From CAZEAC01 sp964510065 (GTDB lineage Bacteria; Bdellovibrionota_C; UBA2361; CAIXSY01), in NCBI GenBank assembly GCA_964510065.1, contig CAZEAC010000057.1, positions 1 to 26,456 on the forward strand: a DNA stretch of 26,456 nt, read 5' to 3'. Below, piece by piece: positions 14,671 through 22,860 of this stretch (positions are counted from its first letter, which is position 1; each line of letters opens with the position of its first letter). The notes beneath the pieces were generated by a model, which was not told where the DNA came from, searched no databases, and was given only the letters and a program-made list of their open reading frames with translations. A program made the translations under genes and the position numbers.

Positions 14671-15510
14671 ATGATTCAGGATAAGAGAGAAGGAAAGTGT
14701 GCCGAACATAAGCGGAGTTCCGCTTTGCCTGAGTTGAGCGAGGCGGAGGAGCAGCTTTTGACGCGCTATTTTGATAGCGAGACCTCATTGCTTGATGGGC
14801 TTCTGGTTCGCTCTTTGAAGTGGCGTAAATCCGAGTCAGTGGAACAGTTTTTGGGGCTTCTTGGAGTAATTCGTGAGATCTCGCGGGGTGAGCAGGCGGG
14901 AATATTAAAGACCAATCCAAAGCCGGTCGATCTTTGGTCGAAGATTGATCAGCGTATCAGTGAAGAGGAGCGTATTGCGGTTTTTTATGGACGTGAACGT
15001 TTCTCGAGCCATAACCGAGCGGCGCTGCCTGCTCGGGAAGAGCCTTCAAAGGTCGCTGAAATGCTCGGCCGATTTGTGTGGAGCCTAGGGGGAGGGCTTG
15101 TTGCCGCGTGCGCGACATTTGTCATGCTTCGAGGCCCTGCTCCGGTGACTCAGATGGTGGGTTTGTCGCACGGTAGTCAAGAGGGAAATTTGGCACCGGT
15201 CGCGGTCGTGCGTCCTGTCAGTGATACTGCGTCTTCTGATCTTGCGTACGATGACGAAGGGCCGCATGTTGTAGAGGTAGATTGGATGCGGAGTGATGGA
15301 CGTGTACGTCTGTTGCACCAACCGCAAGATCGTTCGGCGCTTATTTGGGTTAAGAAGAGGCAGCCGTTTAATGGAAGTACGCTTAGCAGGTATGAGCAGA
15401 GAAGATTGGGAGAGAGTAGATTGGGACAAAGTGTGACTCCCCTTGATGTAGCACCAATTCAAGTTCTTAACGATCGGATACCGGATAGCATTCCGGTGAG
15501 TAATCGATGA
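14671..15510 (+). CDS. membrane-bound anti-sigma-factor-like protein
   Basis: This 279-residue protein has a cytosolic N-terminal region (about 1-135) that includes LSEAEEQLLTRYFDSETS, similar to the start of anti-sigma domains. One membrane segment follows (about 135-153, WSLGGGLVAACATFVML), then a periplasmic part of about 125 residues. The zinc-binding HxxxCxxC motif is absent. ATG 14671 has AGGAG at good spacing (GAGGAGAAAGCC). The gene lies 63 bp behind the ECF sigma factor on the same strand, which is the main reason to call it the cognate anti-sigma factor. Fold and interaction are inferred. The periplasmic part ends in a basic tail and has no motif I recognise. Confidence 0.65.
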   Translation: MIQDKREGKCAEHKRSSALPELSEAEEQLLTRYFDSETSLLDGLLVRSLKWRKSESVEQFLGLLGVIREISRGEQAGILKTNPKPVDLWSKIDQRISEEERIAVFYGRERFSSHNRAALPAREEPSKVAEMLGRFVWSLGGGLVAACATFVMLRGPAPVTQMVGLSHGSQEGNLAPVAVVRPVSDTASSDLAYDDEGPHVVEVDWMRSDGRVRLLHQPQDRSALIWVKKRQPFNGSTLSRYEQRRLGESRLGQSVTPLDVAPIQVLNDRIPDSIPVSNR

Positions 15511-15531
15511 TGTGTTTGTAAGTAGTCACCG

Positions 15532-16065
15532 ATGAATCCGTGGCCATTGATAGAATTTCTGAAATCTGAATTGCGAGGCGATATTGTGTTAGCTTTTGCG
15601 CTTTCGCTGCTACTTCCTTTCCACGCTCGCGCTGAAGATGCGAAAGCCGTGGCGGAGAATGTCCCCTCGGCTTGGGTACTCGTACGCACAGTAGAAGCTT
15701 TAGGTGGCGGTAGTCCCGTAGCGCAATCGATTGCGCCGAAAATTGATCCGCGCCTCTCGGATATTGGTGAGAAACTTCGAAAGCTCCACTTCAAAAGTTT
15801 TCGCTTGCTCTCATCGCAGACTCAAGTCGTGCCTCTCATGAAGAAAGGTAAGCTCGCGCTGATAAATGGCGATAATCTAATTCTACGACCGCTCCTTGTT
15901 TCGCCGGACAGAATTAGCATGTGGCTCAAGTGGAAAGATGCCAATGGTATGGAAGTTCTTGATACTCGGATGCATTTTGATCCGGGTGAGAGCATGTTAA
16001 CCGGCACAGATCATAGCGATGAGAGCGGAGTGATCTTGGCAATCGAGGTCAAGCCGGCCCCGTAG
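15532..16065 (+). CDS. exported protein of unknown function, sigma-factor unit
   Basis: A hydrophobic segment, VLAFALSLLLPFHARA, ending in a typical ARA cleavage site, marks a signal peptide; about 143 mature residues follow. ATG 15532 (177 residues) has no ribosome-binding site and puts an acidic stretch before the hydrophobic core. An in-frame GTG at 15586 has GAGG at 7 nt but lacks a positive n-region. The start is therefore open. The mature part, with KLRKLHFKSFRLLSSQTQ and LKWKDANGMEVLDTRMHF, looks mainly beta and has no family I know. It is 21 bp behind the anti-sigma-like gene, so a role in envelope sensing by the sigma system is possible. Confidence 0.65.
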   Translation: MNPWPLIEFLKSELRGDIVLAFALSLLLPFHARAEDAKAVAENVPSAWVLVRTVEALGGGSPVAQSIAPKIDPRLSDIGEKLRKLHFKSFRLLSSQTQVVPLMKKGKLALINGDNLILRPLLVSPDRISMWLKWKDANGMEVLDTRMHFDPGESMLTGTDHSDESGVILAIEVKPAP

Positions 16066-16304
16066 CACCTTTCGTACCTTTCCGCGTATTCCGTTTCCGC
16101 ATTCGGCAAAGCACATTAGCCCGAGTCTGAACCTTTTCCGCCAATACCCCGGCAAAAAGCGCCGATCCGTCAAATTTCCAACAAAATCCCAGGTTTTAGA
16201 GCTCTGGATAAGATGAGTGTTGTTAATTGCTTACGTGAATTTGTTAAAGCTTGACCGTAGCTAAGTCGACTATTTCATTTGGCCCGCGAATTGCCCTTGA
16301 GTCT

Positions 16305-16321
16305 TGGCAGAGTCACTGCCA
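16305..16321 (+). promoter_or_regulatory. short inverted repeat upstream of the 60-residue ORF
   Basis: TGGCAG-AGTCA-CTGCCA is a perfect 6-bp inverted repeat 24 bp before the ATG at 16346. It could be an operator or leader hairpin. The 239 bp before it (16066-16304) hold no gene I can support. Confidence 0.35.
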
Positions 16322-16345
16322 GTAACACGTAAAGGCGAGGAGAGC

Positions 16346-16528
16346 ATGCAAAAGAAAGAGAAGAATACCGAAGAGGTCAAGACCGAAGCTTGTGAAATTA
16401 TCGAGCTTGCGATCAATGATATCGAGACTCTTGCCCGCGCATTTGATCTTATAGCAACCGTATCAAGCAAACTTCCAAATCCTCAACTACGATTCGACAC
16501 TGACAAACCAGAATCAGCAATCAATTAA
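16346..16528 (+). CDS. 60-residue hypothetical protein
   Basis: The ATG follows GAGGAGAGC, a good ribosome-binding site. The peptide starts MQKKEKNTEEVKTEACEII and has an amphipathic helical stretch (ELAINDIETLARAFDLIATVSS) and a polar tail. There is no signal peptide or membrane segment, so it would be cytosolic. Its stop lies on a TTAA palindrome shared with the stop of the convergent RNB gene (4-bp overlap). I do not recognise the family. The ribosome-binding site and helical character make translation likely. Confidence 0.6.
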   Translation: MQKKEKNTEEVKTEACEIIELAINDIETLARAFDLIATVSSKLPNPQLRFDTDKPESAIN

Positions 16529-18609
16529 GCAACCCTTTCCAGGCGAACATAATCGGAGTGCGGATGCACAGCGATTATTCGTGCCTTGATTCGACTCCCG
16601 AGGCGTGGCGTTTCCTCGCATTTTACGAAAAATGGGGAATAAAGATGATCCAACTCAACGAGCGGATTTTTAAGATCTATCCGAACAACCGTACCCTCGA
16701 TGAGTGGATCCGTTTGACTGCGGAGAGCCAGAAATTTTAGCAACCAATAGCGGCGAGTTTCCTTGGAAACTGCCATCGCTGTTGCAAGAGGCTCTTCAAG
16801 ACCTTTAAGAATCTCGCTAAGCATGGCATGGCTATAGTAGCCCTTGCCGTCTTTGAGAAAGCTAATCAACTGCCGTTGGTTGCAAAGATCGGAGTAACGG
16901 CGAATCGGTGAAGTTACTTGGGCATACGCCGAAAGCCCGAGCGTTGAATGCGGCATAGGTTTGGTTCCGGAAACGGAACGCTTAAGCCGTGCACGAAGCG
17001 CATAGTCCCGAGGCGTGCCTTCAGGCATATCTTGAACTTCATCGTAGCCGGCATCGGGCGGTTCCTGCCCGCGGAATATGAGCGGGAGCCCATGAGAAGC
17101 TGCAAACTCTGCGCAGAGGCGGTTAGCAAGCACCATCATCTCGGCGATAAGAGAACGAGCGGGGCTTTCTTCGTCAATTTCGTCGAAGCGAGCTTCACCG
17201 CGCGCATTAACGACAGGAATAACCTCCTTCTTTTGCATCATCGAGGCGCCGCGCGATATGCGGTAGGTTTGTTGATTCATCGCTATTTGAAAAAGCAGGT
17301 CAAGCGAGACCGGAGAGTCGACAGCCACGCGCTGCTCTAAATGGTCATCAACTCCAACGTAATTTAAACGGGTATGTACCTTAATAATTGAAGGAACTAT
17401 TTCGAAGTTCTCAATTTCAAGCTGCTGAGTGAGTCTTATGATACAGCTTAAAGTCGGACGAATCTCGCCGGCGCGAAGGCTTGCACGATCCTCTGAGAGC
17501 ACTTCGGGAAGCATGTGGATAGTTCGATCGGGAAGATAGATAGACGTGGCTCGACGTTTGGCTTCCTCTTCGACGGCGGTTTCAGGAGCGACGAGCGCCG
17601 CCACATCGCTAATATGAATACCCAAGGTATAGCCGTCTTTGCTTTTCTCCAATGAAAGCGCGTCGTCCATGTCCTTTGTTGAATCATCATCAATGGTGAC
17701 ACACGCGAGCGTGGTAAGGTCTCTTCTTGATTTGTCGCCACGTGCGGCAAAAAGATCTATTTGCGAAGCATTTTCGCGAGTTTTCTCGGAAAATTGAATT
17801 GGTGGACGATGACGAAGAAGCGCCAAATTCTGGTCGGGGCAAAAGTGAGCAATTTTAAGCAAAATTGAAAAAGCGCGTTCCGGAGCGCGGCCCTGAGGCT
17901 GAAGTCCGAGAATAGAAGCGGACTGATCGAGAAGTTCCTTAACCTCCTTTTGCCGCGAATTATCGAGATGAGCCGCGTCGACGGCAATATCTTCGAGCAG
18001 GCGGAGGGTGTCGCGAGCTTCGTCTGGAATGGGAAGCGCGGGATCGTGAAGACGCAGCTTAAAAAACTCTATAGTGACTTTTTCTTTACGGCGGCGTTCA
18101 TCGGCGGCACGCGCCACTCGTGTGAGTTCCTCGACCTGTTCGGCAGAGCGTGGTACGAAATATTCACGCTGCCGTTTGAAATAGGTCTGAGCTTGAAGCA
18201 GCGCAAGCCTCAGAGCGAGATGCTGAGGAAGCGAATCGTCACCCAAGTATAGCTTCGCAAGATCTGCGGTAAGATAGTTTCTGGGATCGTCTTTTACAAA
18301 CTCCCATAATTCAGAGAGCGAGACCTCCGATGCTTTTGCGCGTGCAGTGCTCATAAGCTGAGTAAGGAATTGAACGCGATCCTGAGCCGAGGCTAAATTT
18401 GCCGGAGCTCTGCCGGGAAGTTCATGTATTCGCACCGGATCAATTTCAAGTTCGCGACCGCGATCATTAAAGATTGCGTAACGGTTTTTGCGAAATTGGA
18501 TGACAATCGCCAAAATTGGATCGCTGTCATTCTCATACATCACGAGCGCGCCCGCAGAAAGCGTGGTGGCGAATGCAGTTTTGCTAGAGCCTTTTGGTAA
18601 CAGTGCCAT
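16525..18609 (-). CDS. RNase II/RNB-domain exoribonuclease
   Basis: This is a 694-residue 3'-5' exoribonuclease of the RNB superfamily. An N-terminal SH3/KOW-like segment (SAGALVMYEND...RYAIFNDRGRELEI) and a helical region precede the RNB domain (about 290-620). The domain carries CVTIDDDSTKDMDDALSL, with the Asp cluster that binds magnesium, HISDVAALV, IYLPDRTIHMLPEVLSE, and near the end TSPIRRYSDLCNQRQL. A short S1-like segment closes the chain. The missing cold-shock N-terminus sets it apart from E. coli RNase II and RNase R; it is nearer to cyanobacterial or plastid forms. ATG 18609 is chosen; a TTG at 18660 overlaps the slyX stop as TTGA and would add 17 residues. It is the last gene of its unit. 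Confidence 0.88.
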   Translation of the reverse strand: MALLPKGSSKTAFATTLSAGALVMYENDSDPILAIVIQFRKNRYAIFNDRGRELEIDPVRIHELPGRAPANLASAQDRVQFLTQLMSTARAKASEVSLSELWEFVKDDPRNYLTADLAKLYLGDDSLPQHLALRLALLQAQTYFKRQREYFVPRSAEQVEELTRVARAADERRRKEKVTIEFFKLRLHDPALPIPDEARDTLRLLEDIAVDAAHLDNSRQKEVKELLDQSASILGLQPQGRAPERAFSILLKIAHFCPDQNLALLRHRPPIQFSEKTRENASQIDLFAARGDKSRRDLTTLACVTIDDDSTKDMDDALSLEKSKDGYTLGIHISDVAALVAPETAVEEEAKRRATSIYLPDRTIHMLPEVLSEDRASLRAGEIRPTLSCIIRLTQQLEIENFEIVPSIIKVHTRLNYVGVDDHLEQRVAVDSPVSLDLLFQIAMNQQTYRISRGASMMQKKEVIPVVNARGEARFDEIDEESPARSLIAEMMVLANRLCAEFAASHGLPLIFRGQEPPDAGYDEVQDMPEGTPRDYALRARLKRSVSGTKPMPHSTLGLSAYAQVTSPIRRYSDLCNQRQLISFLKDGKGYYSHAMLSEILKGLEEPLATAMAVSKETRRYWLLKFLALRSQTDPLIEGTVVRIDLKNPLVELDHLYSPFFVKCEETPRLGSRIKARIIAVHPHSDYVRLERVA

Positions 18610-18656
18610 CTCGAGATCTGAGCACGGGGCACTGGCGCTGTCAAATTTGCGTTGCC

Positions 18657-18863
18657 TCAATAGTGTGGTGGTTTTACCCGTTCCTTTTCTACCTGATCGG
18701 CACTTGTAAGCTGTGCTTTTAGCTCCGCGATCTCGCGCCGTAAGAGGTCAATTTGATTTTGCTGAGTGCTTACGACTGAATTCAGCGCTTCAATTGTGGA
18801 GTCTTGAAACGATATCTTTATCTCTAGCTCAGTGAGTCGGGACTCTGTTTTTTCATCTGCCAT
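18657..18863 (-). CDS. slyX: SlyX family protein
   Basis: SlyX is a small conserved proteobacterial protein of unknown function. The 68 residues start MADEKTESRLTELEIKISFQD, continue as one coiled-coil helix (TIEALNSVVSTQQNQIDLLRREIAELKAQL-type heptads), and end in PPHY, the usual SlyX C-terminus. ATG 18863 has a weak GCGGAA ribosome-binding site. It lies 26 bp behind the solute-binding protein gene, and its stop meets a possible TTG start of the RNB gene. Confidence 0.93.
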   Translation of the reverse strand: MADEKTESRLTELEIKISFQDSTIEALNSVVSTQQNQIDLLRREIAELKAQLTSADQVEKERVKPPHY

Positions 18864-18889
18864 GGCATTTTTCCGCTTATCGGTAGTCC

Positions 18890-19972
18890 TTACAGATCTG
18901 ACTTATAAGCCTGGATTATACCGTTCTTGACCTGCTTGAATACCGGAGTACGAACCGCACAACCTTCTGCGTCAAGATGAAAGTTACCTGACGCTCCTTC
19001 CCGGTTCATCGAACGCAGACTCGAAATGATTGCACCTTGCTCAAAAGACTTTAGGTCAGTTACAACCTGCGCATACATTTTGAGTGCGTCATAAGACGTT
19101 GAAGCTGCAATCGACGCAGGCGCTTCATGAAATCGATCCTGGTATTTTTTAAAAAACTCCTCACTTTCGGAGATAAGCTGAGGAAAGATCGCGCCTTCAA
19201 GGGCGGTACCCGATTCACCTAATCGCTGCGCGTCGGTGTAGGCCAAATACTTAGCGCCATTAAATCCCAGCTTTTCAATTTCACGGGCTGCCAGTCCGAG
19301 CTGAGTATAGCTGGAAAAGAAAATTGCGTCGGGATGCCCGGCCATAATCACCTTGGCTGGACTCGCAAGCGACAGCTCACTTGGAAGCGGTTCTATTCGC
19401 GTCGTTATACGGCCACCGCCCTTGTTAAACTCTTCGTCGAAAAATTGACCCTGCTCTTCTTCCCACGGCTGCTTACTACTGAAGACTGCTGCAGATCGAT
19501 GCCCATGAGATAATGCCAGCCTCGCAACCGAGCGTGCACTAGTCTCGTCAACACCGCGGACATTGAGAATATGCGGGGCTGCTTTGTGGAAAGCAGATGC
19601 ACCCGATGATGGAGTAATAACAAGCAGGCCCTTTTCTTTAGCAATAATCGGAGCAAGCGCCAAAGACGCAGGAGTCCAATTCGGGCCGATGATTAAGCGG
19701 ATCTGCTTATTAAGTCGCAAGCGCCGATAGGCGGTGACTGCTTTCGCCGCGGTAACTGCCTCTTCAGAATCTTCAGTAACAAAAGTAATTTTTTGACCAA
19801 GTATTCCGCCTTCTGCATTTAATTCATCGGCGGCAAGCTTTAGTCCGCGCTGCGTAGCGATTCCATCGACCGCGCAAGGGCCGGTGAGGCACGCGAGTAC
19901 TCCAACAGTAAGATCTTGTGCCTTGGCATTCAAAGTGGCGAGGAATAATGCGAAACAAAGTAGATATCTCAT
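18890..19972 (-). CDS. periplasmic ABC solute-binding protein, branched-chain amino-acid type
   Basis: The 360-residue product has a signal peptide (residues 1-18, cut after NAKA) and the Leu/Ile/Val-binding (Peripla_BP_6) fold. Typical elements are VGVLACLTGPCAVDGIATQRG, LAADELNAEGGILGQKI, IIGPNWTPASLALAPI, ITPSSG and DAIFFSSYTQLGLAAREIEKLG. It would bind an amino acid or similar small ligand in the periplasm; the ligand cannot be told. No permease or ATPase genes are near. It heads a minus-strand unit with slyX and the RNB nuclease. Orphan proteins of this fold can feed a distant transporter or act as sensors. Confidence 0.88.
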   Translation of the reverse strand: MRYLLCFALFLATLNAKAQDLTVGVLACLTGPCAVDGIATQRGLKLAADELNAEGGILGQKITFVTEDSEEAVTAAKAVTAYRRLRLNKQIRLIIGPNWTPASLALAPIIAKEKGLLVITPSSGASAFHKAAPHILNVRGVDETSARSVARLALSHGHRSAAVFSSKQPWEEEQGQFFDEEFNKGGGRITTRIEPLPSELSLASPAKVIMAGHPDAIFFSSYTQLGLAAREIEKLGFNGAKYLAYTDAQRLGESGTALEGAIFPQLISESEEFFKKYQDRFHEAPASIAASTSYDALKMYAQVVTDLKSFEQGAIISSLRSMNREGASGNFHLDAEGCAVRTPVFKQVKNGIIQAYKSDL

Positions 19973-20093
19973 TACGTATAATTGGTAGCATATTCGTAGA
20001 GGGAGTTGGTAGCTATTCGAGGTTGCCTTTGCAGGTCTATTGAGTTGGCCCCTTAATGTAGTCTCGCCTGGGAGAAATGTGCCGGGGTTTGTC

Positions 20094-20121
20094 TTGGCAT
20101 TTAAGTCAAAGGTACTATAAT
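20094..20121 (+). promoter_or_regulatory. near-consensus sigma70 promoter of the beta-helix gene
   Basis: TTGGCA (20094-20099, five of six consensus bases) and TATAAT (20116-20121, perfect) are 16 nt apart. Transcription would start near 20128, giving a leader of about 70 nt before the ATG at 20200. This is the best promoter match I found in the window. Confidence 0.7.
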
Positions 20122-20199
20122 GCGGACAGTTCTAAAATGAAGCTGGCGTACTTTGATTAGTTGGCGCTAAGTGACGCTCGATAATTTCTGAAAGTTATA

Positions 20200-22059
20200 A
20201 TGGAACGTTGGAGTAAGAAAGTGGGTCTCGCCATTCAGTCTTGGAATTCGCGGCTCGCAAGAAGCGGCCTTCGAATCGCAAGCGTGTTAGTCCTATTGAT
20301 GTCTTCATCTGCGCTGGGCGACATTACTGAAGTGGTGCCAGCTGACCGACTGGTAGACTGGAGAGTCGGTCAAAACGTGGGAGTTCCTGGTGGTATAGAT
20401 CAATTCTTGCCAGGTGGCACAAAGCAGCGGATCCATCTCATTGACGTCACGAAAGCTCCGTTTAATGCCGATAACTCGGGGCTCACTGACTCCTCAAGCG
20501 TCATAAATAATGCAATCTCCACCTCGGCTGAAAATGATGTAATCTTTCTTCCCTCGGGCACCTACAAGCTTGACGCCCCGATTACCACGACGTTTGGCGC
20601 TCACTACATGAGTAACCGCACTATTCGCGGAGCTGGCTACTCTACTATTCTCAAGCCAAGCGGGATTGCCATAGAGATCGGAGGCGGGGATGGGTATAAC
20701 GCGTTCTTGAATCCATCAATTATACTTCCAGCACTGGCTCGCAGCCAATCAGAAATTCCGCTTTCCGACACAACAAGTTTCAAGGAAGGAGATATTTTTC
20801 ACATCGCTGTTAGAGAGAGCTCAGATCCAAGTAATTTTTGGATCCACAGAAGCGGCCCATATGCTAATTCGAGGACTTTTAAGACACGAGTTGTCGGAAA
20901 GTCCGCAACATCGGTATCGGTGTTTCCACCAATATTATTTGACATGCCACTGCGGCTAGAACCAAAGGGTGCGCGAATACCCTACGTCGCCAATTTCATA
21001 GGTGTCGAGGATCTTCAGATCGATTTAAGTAATAGCGGTGGAGATCATCCTGTACGTATGCGCCAAGCTTTTGGATCTTGGTTCAAAGGTATTAAGGTAG
21101 TCAATGCCCTCGACTATCACATGCGAATTGCATACTCAATTCAAAGTGAAATTAGGGAAGTCGAAATTCACAAGCGGCGCGCCACCGGCCCGGGAGGATC
21201 TGGGATAATATTCGACGAAAATACCAATTGTTTAGTCGAGGATAATATTATCACGCAGACTTCTTCTCACATACAGATTAATGCGGGCTCGAGCGGAAAT
21301 GTATTCGCCTACAATTTTCTTTTTGATCCGCGATTGGCTGGAGTTTGGGGTGCCGCATTGAAAGGCAATCACGCGCCACACAATAGTTATAATCTTTACG
21401 AGGGAAATATTTCTGCGAACTTCCAAGACGACGGCTATCATGGCAGTGGGTCACATGGAATCTTATTTCGCAATTGGCTTCATGGTACCATGCCGAAAGC
21501 TACCGATCCCACGGTGATGGAAGCAGGACGCTATATTCTCAACCTTTGCCGCTTTTCGCGAAATTATTCGCTGATTGGAAATGTGCTCGGACTTAATGGA
21601 ATTATCGATGGCAGTTATTCTTTGGGTTGGCCGAATGTGGGAAATAGCGCTTGGTCGGGCGTTGCCAAGCCGTCAGCAGGAATTTGGTGGAGTGATTGGC
21701 CGGCGTGGCTTAATAATCAATATACAAAGGGCGATTCCGGATTTCAGGAGCTTGATCTTGATGTTGAAGCTACAAGTATAAAGCGGGCTAATTACCTTGT
21801 GCCCGACGGCGTTCCTTCATCCGAAGCGCTAAATACTGCCACGATTCCTGCCTCGCTATTTCGTTCAGCGAAACCAGCGTACTTTGGCGAACTACGTTGG
21901 CCACCCATTTCGACTGAGAATCTGACCTTTGTGCCCAATCTTCAGTCGATGACGACTAAACCAATTATACCAGCACAGGCCCGCTACTTTCGTCTAACCG
22001 TACCCCTTGCTGGCGACATTCCTCAGGCCCCGACCAAGCTCGAAGTGGTGACTCGCTAA
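20200..22059 (+). CDS. secreted right-handed beta-helix protein (pectate-lyase-like)
   Basis: The 619-residue product starts with a long basic n-region and a hydrophobic core (IASVLVLLMSSSALG), a Sec signal peptide cut near residue 40. The next part, with FNADNSGLTDSSSVINNAI and DVIFLPSGTYKLDAPI, is the usual opening of pectate-lyase-3 type beta-helices. Asn-rich rungs follow (TNCLVEDNIITQTSSHIQINAGSSG, NVFAYNFLFD, NSYNLYEGNISANF). The final 80 or so residues look like a separate C-terminal segment. It would act outside the cytoplasm on a polysaccharide or as a structural or surface protein; catalytic residues cannot be assigned by eye. ATG 20200 has no strong ribosome-binding site, but the promoter just upstream fits. 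Confidence 0.78.
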   Translation: MERWSKKVGLAIQSWNSRLARSGLRIASVLVLLMSSSALGDITEVVPADRLVDWRVGQNVGVPGGIDQFLPGGTKQRIHLIDVTKAPFNADNSGLTDSSSVINNAISTSAENDVIFLPSGTYKLDAPITTTFGAHYMSNRTIRGAGYSTILKPSGIAIEIGGGDGYNAFLNPSIILPALARSQSEIPLSDTTSFKEGDIFHIAVRESSDPSNFWIHRSGPYANSRTFKTRVVGKSATSVSVFPPILFDMPLRLEPKGARIPYVANFIGVEDLQIDLSNSGGDHPVRMRQAFGSWFKGIKVVNALDYHMRIAYSIQSEIREVEIHKRRATGPGGSGIIFDENTNCLVEDNIITQTSSHIQINAGSSGNVFAYNFLFDPRLAGVWGAALKGNHAPHNSYNLYEGNISANFQDDGYHGSGSHGILFRNWLHGTMPKATDPTVMEAGRYILNLCRFSRNYSLIGNVLGLNGIIDGSYSLGWPNVGNSAWSGVAKPSAGIWWSDWPAWLNNQYTKGDSGFQELDLDVEATSIKRANYLVPDGVPSSEALNTATIPASLFRSAKPAYFGELRWPPISTENLTFVPNLQSMTTKPIIPAQARYFRLTVPLAGDIPQAPTKLEVVTR

Positions 22060-22157
22060 GAAAGTGAATTTACGGTGCAGGTTAGTGCAAGTCTCGCACG
22101 GCGTAAGTTTGCGATTCCGCCACCTCATCTTTGCAATAATCGCCTTTGAGAAGAGAA

Positions 22158-22697
22158 TCAACTTGCCGCGGCCTGCTCGGCCTGGGATTTCAAATCGCCG
22201 AGACCCTTCTCAAATTGGTCACCAACCATTTTGTCGCAGTCCATGAATAGACTAATCGCCTTGCCAATAAGATTGTTTTTACCAAACATACTCCACCGTA
22301 CCTTAGTTTTGCCCTCGATTTCTACAAGGTTGAATTCCGCTGAGCTCGTGCTCGCGAAGGGTTCTTGAAAATCAAGTCTAAAAAGAATTAGTGAACTTGG
22401 AATACTTTCAGTAATGGTCATACGTCCTACGCCGACCTTTGAATTTCCAGCCCATTGGAATGAAGCACCCAGACCAGCAGCCGGCCCGTTGTAACCAGTT
22501 TTGGCTTTTGGATCCAGTTTGGCCCAGGGTGACCAGGTCTCCCAGTTATGCAAGTTGTTGATCTTCTCAAACACTAATGGCATCGGCGCGGCGATCATTG
22601 TCGAGCGAGTTACGCGAAATTCGTCGGGCTGACCTATTATCAGGGCGATGAGCACAGCAATGACAAAGAGAAACAATGTAAAGATTTTTTTGAGCAT
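22158..22697 (-). CDS. membrane-anchored SRPBCC (polyketide cyclase-like) protein
   Basis: The product has about 179 residues. One N-terminal membrane segment (KIFTLFLFVIAVLIALIIG) is followed by a START/SRPBCC fold: FRVTRSTMIAAPMPLVFEKINNLHNWETWSPWAKLDP is the standard opening, and GMTITESIPSSLILFRLDF-like strands and a C-terminal helix (FEKGLGDLKSQAEQ) complete it. Such domains bind hydrophobic ligands; substrate and activity are unknown. ATG 22697 directly precedes the membrane segment; earlier GTG 22730 and ATG 22712 are in frame and none has a clear ribosome-binding site. It is convergent with the beta-helix gene. Confidence 0.82.
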   Translation of the reverse strand: MLKKIFTLFLFVIAVLIALIIGQPDEFRVTRSTMIAAPMPLVFEKINNLHNWETWSPWAKLDPKAKTGYNGPAAGLGASFQWAGNSKVGVGRMTITESIPSSLILFRLDFQEPFASTSSAEFNLVEIEGKTKVRWSMFGKNNLIGKAISLFMDCDKMVGDQFEKGLGDLKSQAEQAAAS

Positions 22698-22860
22698 AAA
22701 GGCGCCATCCATTATTGCGTAACCGTACACGGTAGATGCTGTCTAAGTATAGCCAATTTTGCAAGAGAGTTCGATAGTTTAGAGCGATAAAGGGCTACTT
22801 TTTTCGCTTTACTCATAGTGCGAGCCTACCGATCCCTACATTACCGTCTCAAGCAGCGGA

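Noticed and set aside
15085..15462. 125-codon minus-strand frame opposite the anti-sigma-like gene
   Set aside because: It is antisense, without motifs, and the plus-strand gene has a good ribosome-binding site and a membrane segment.
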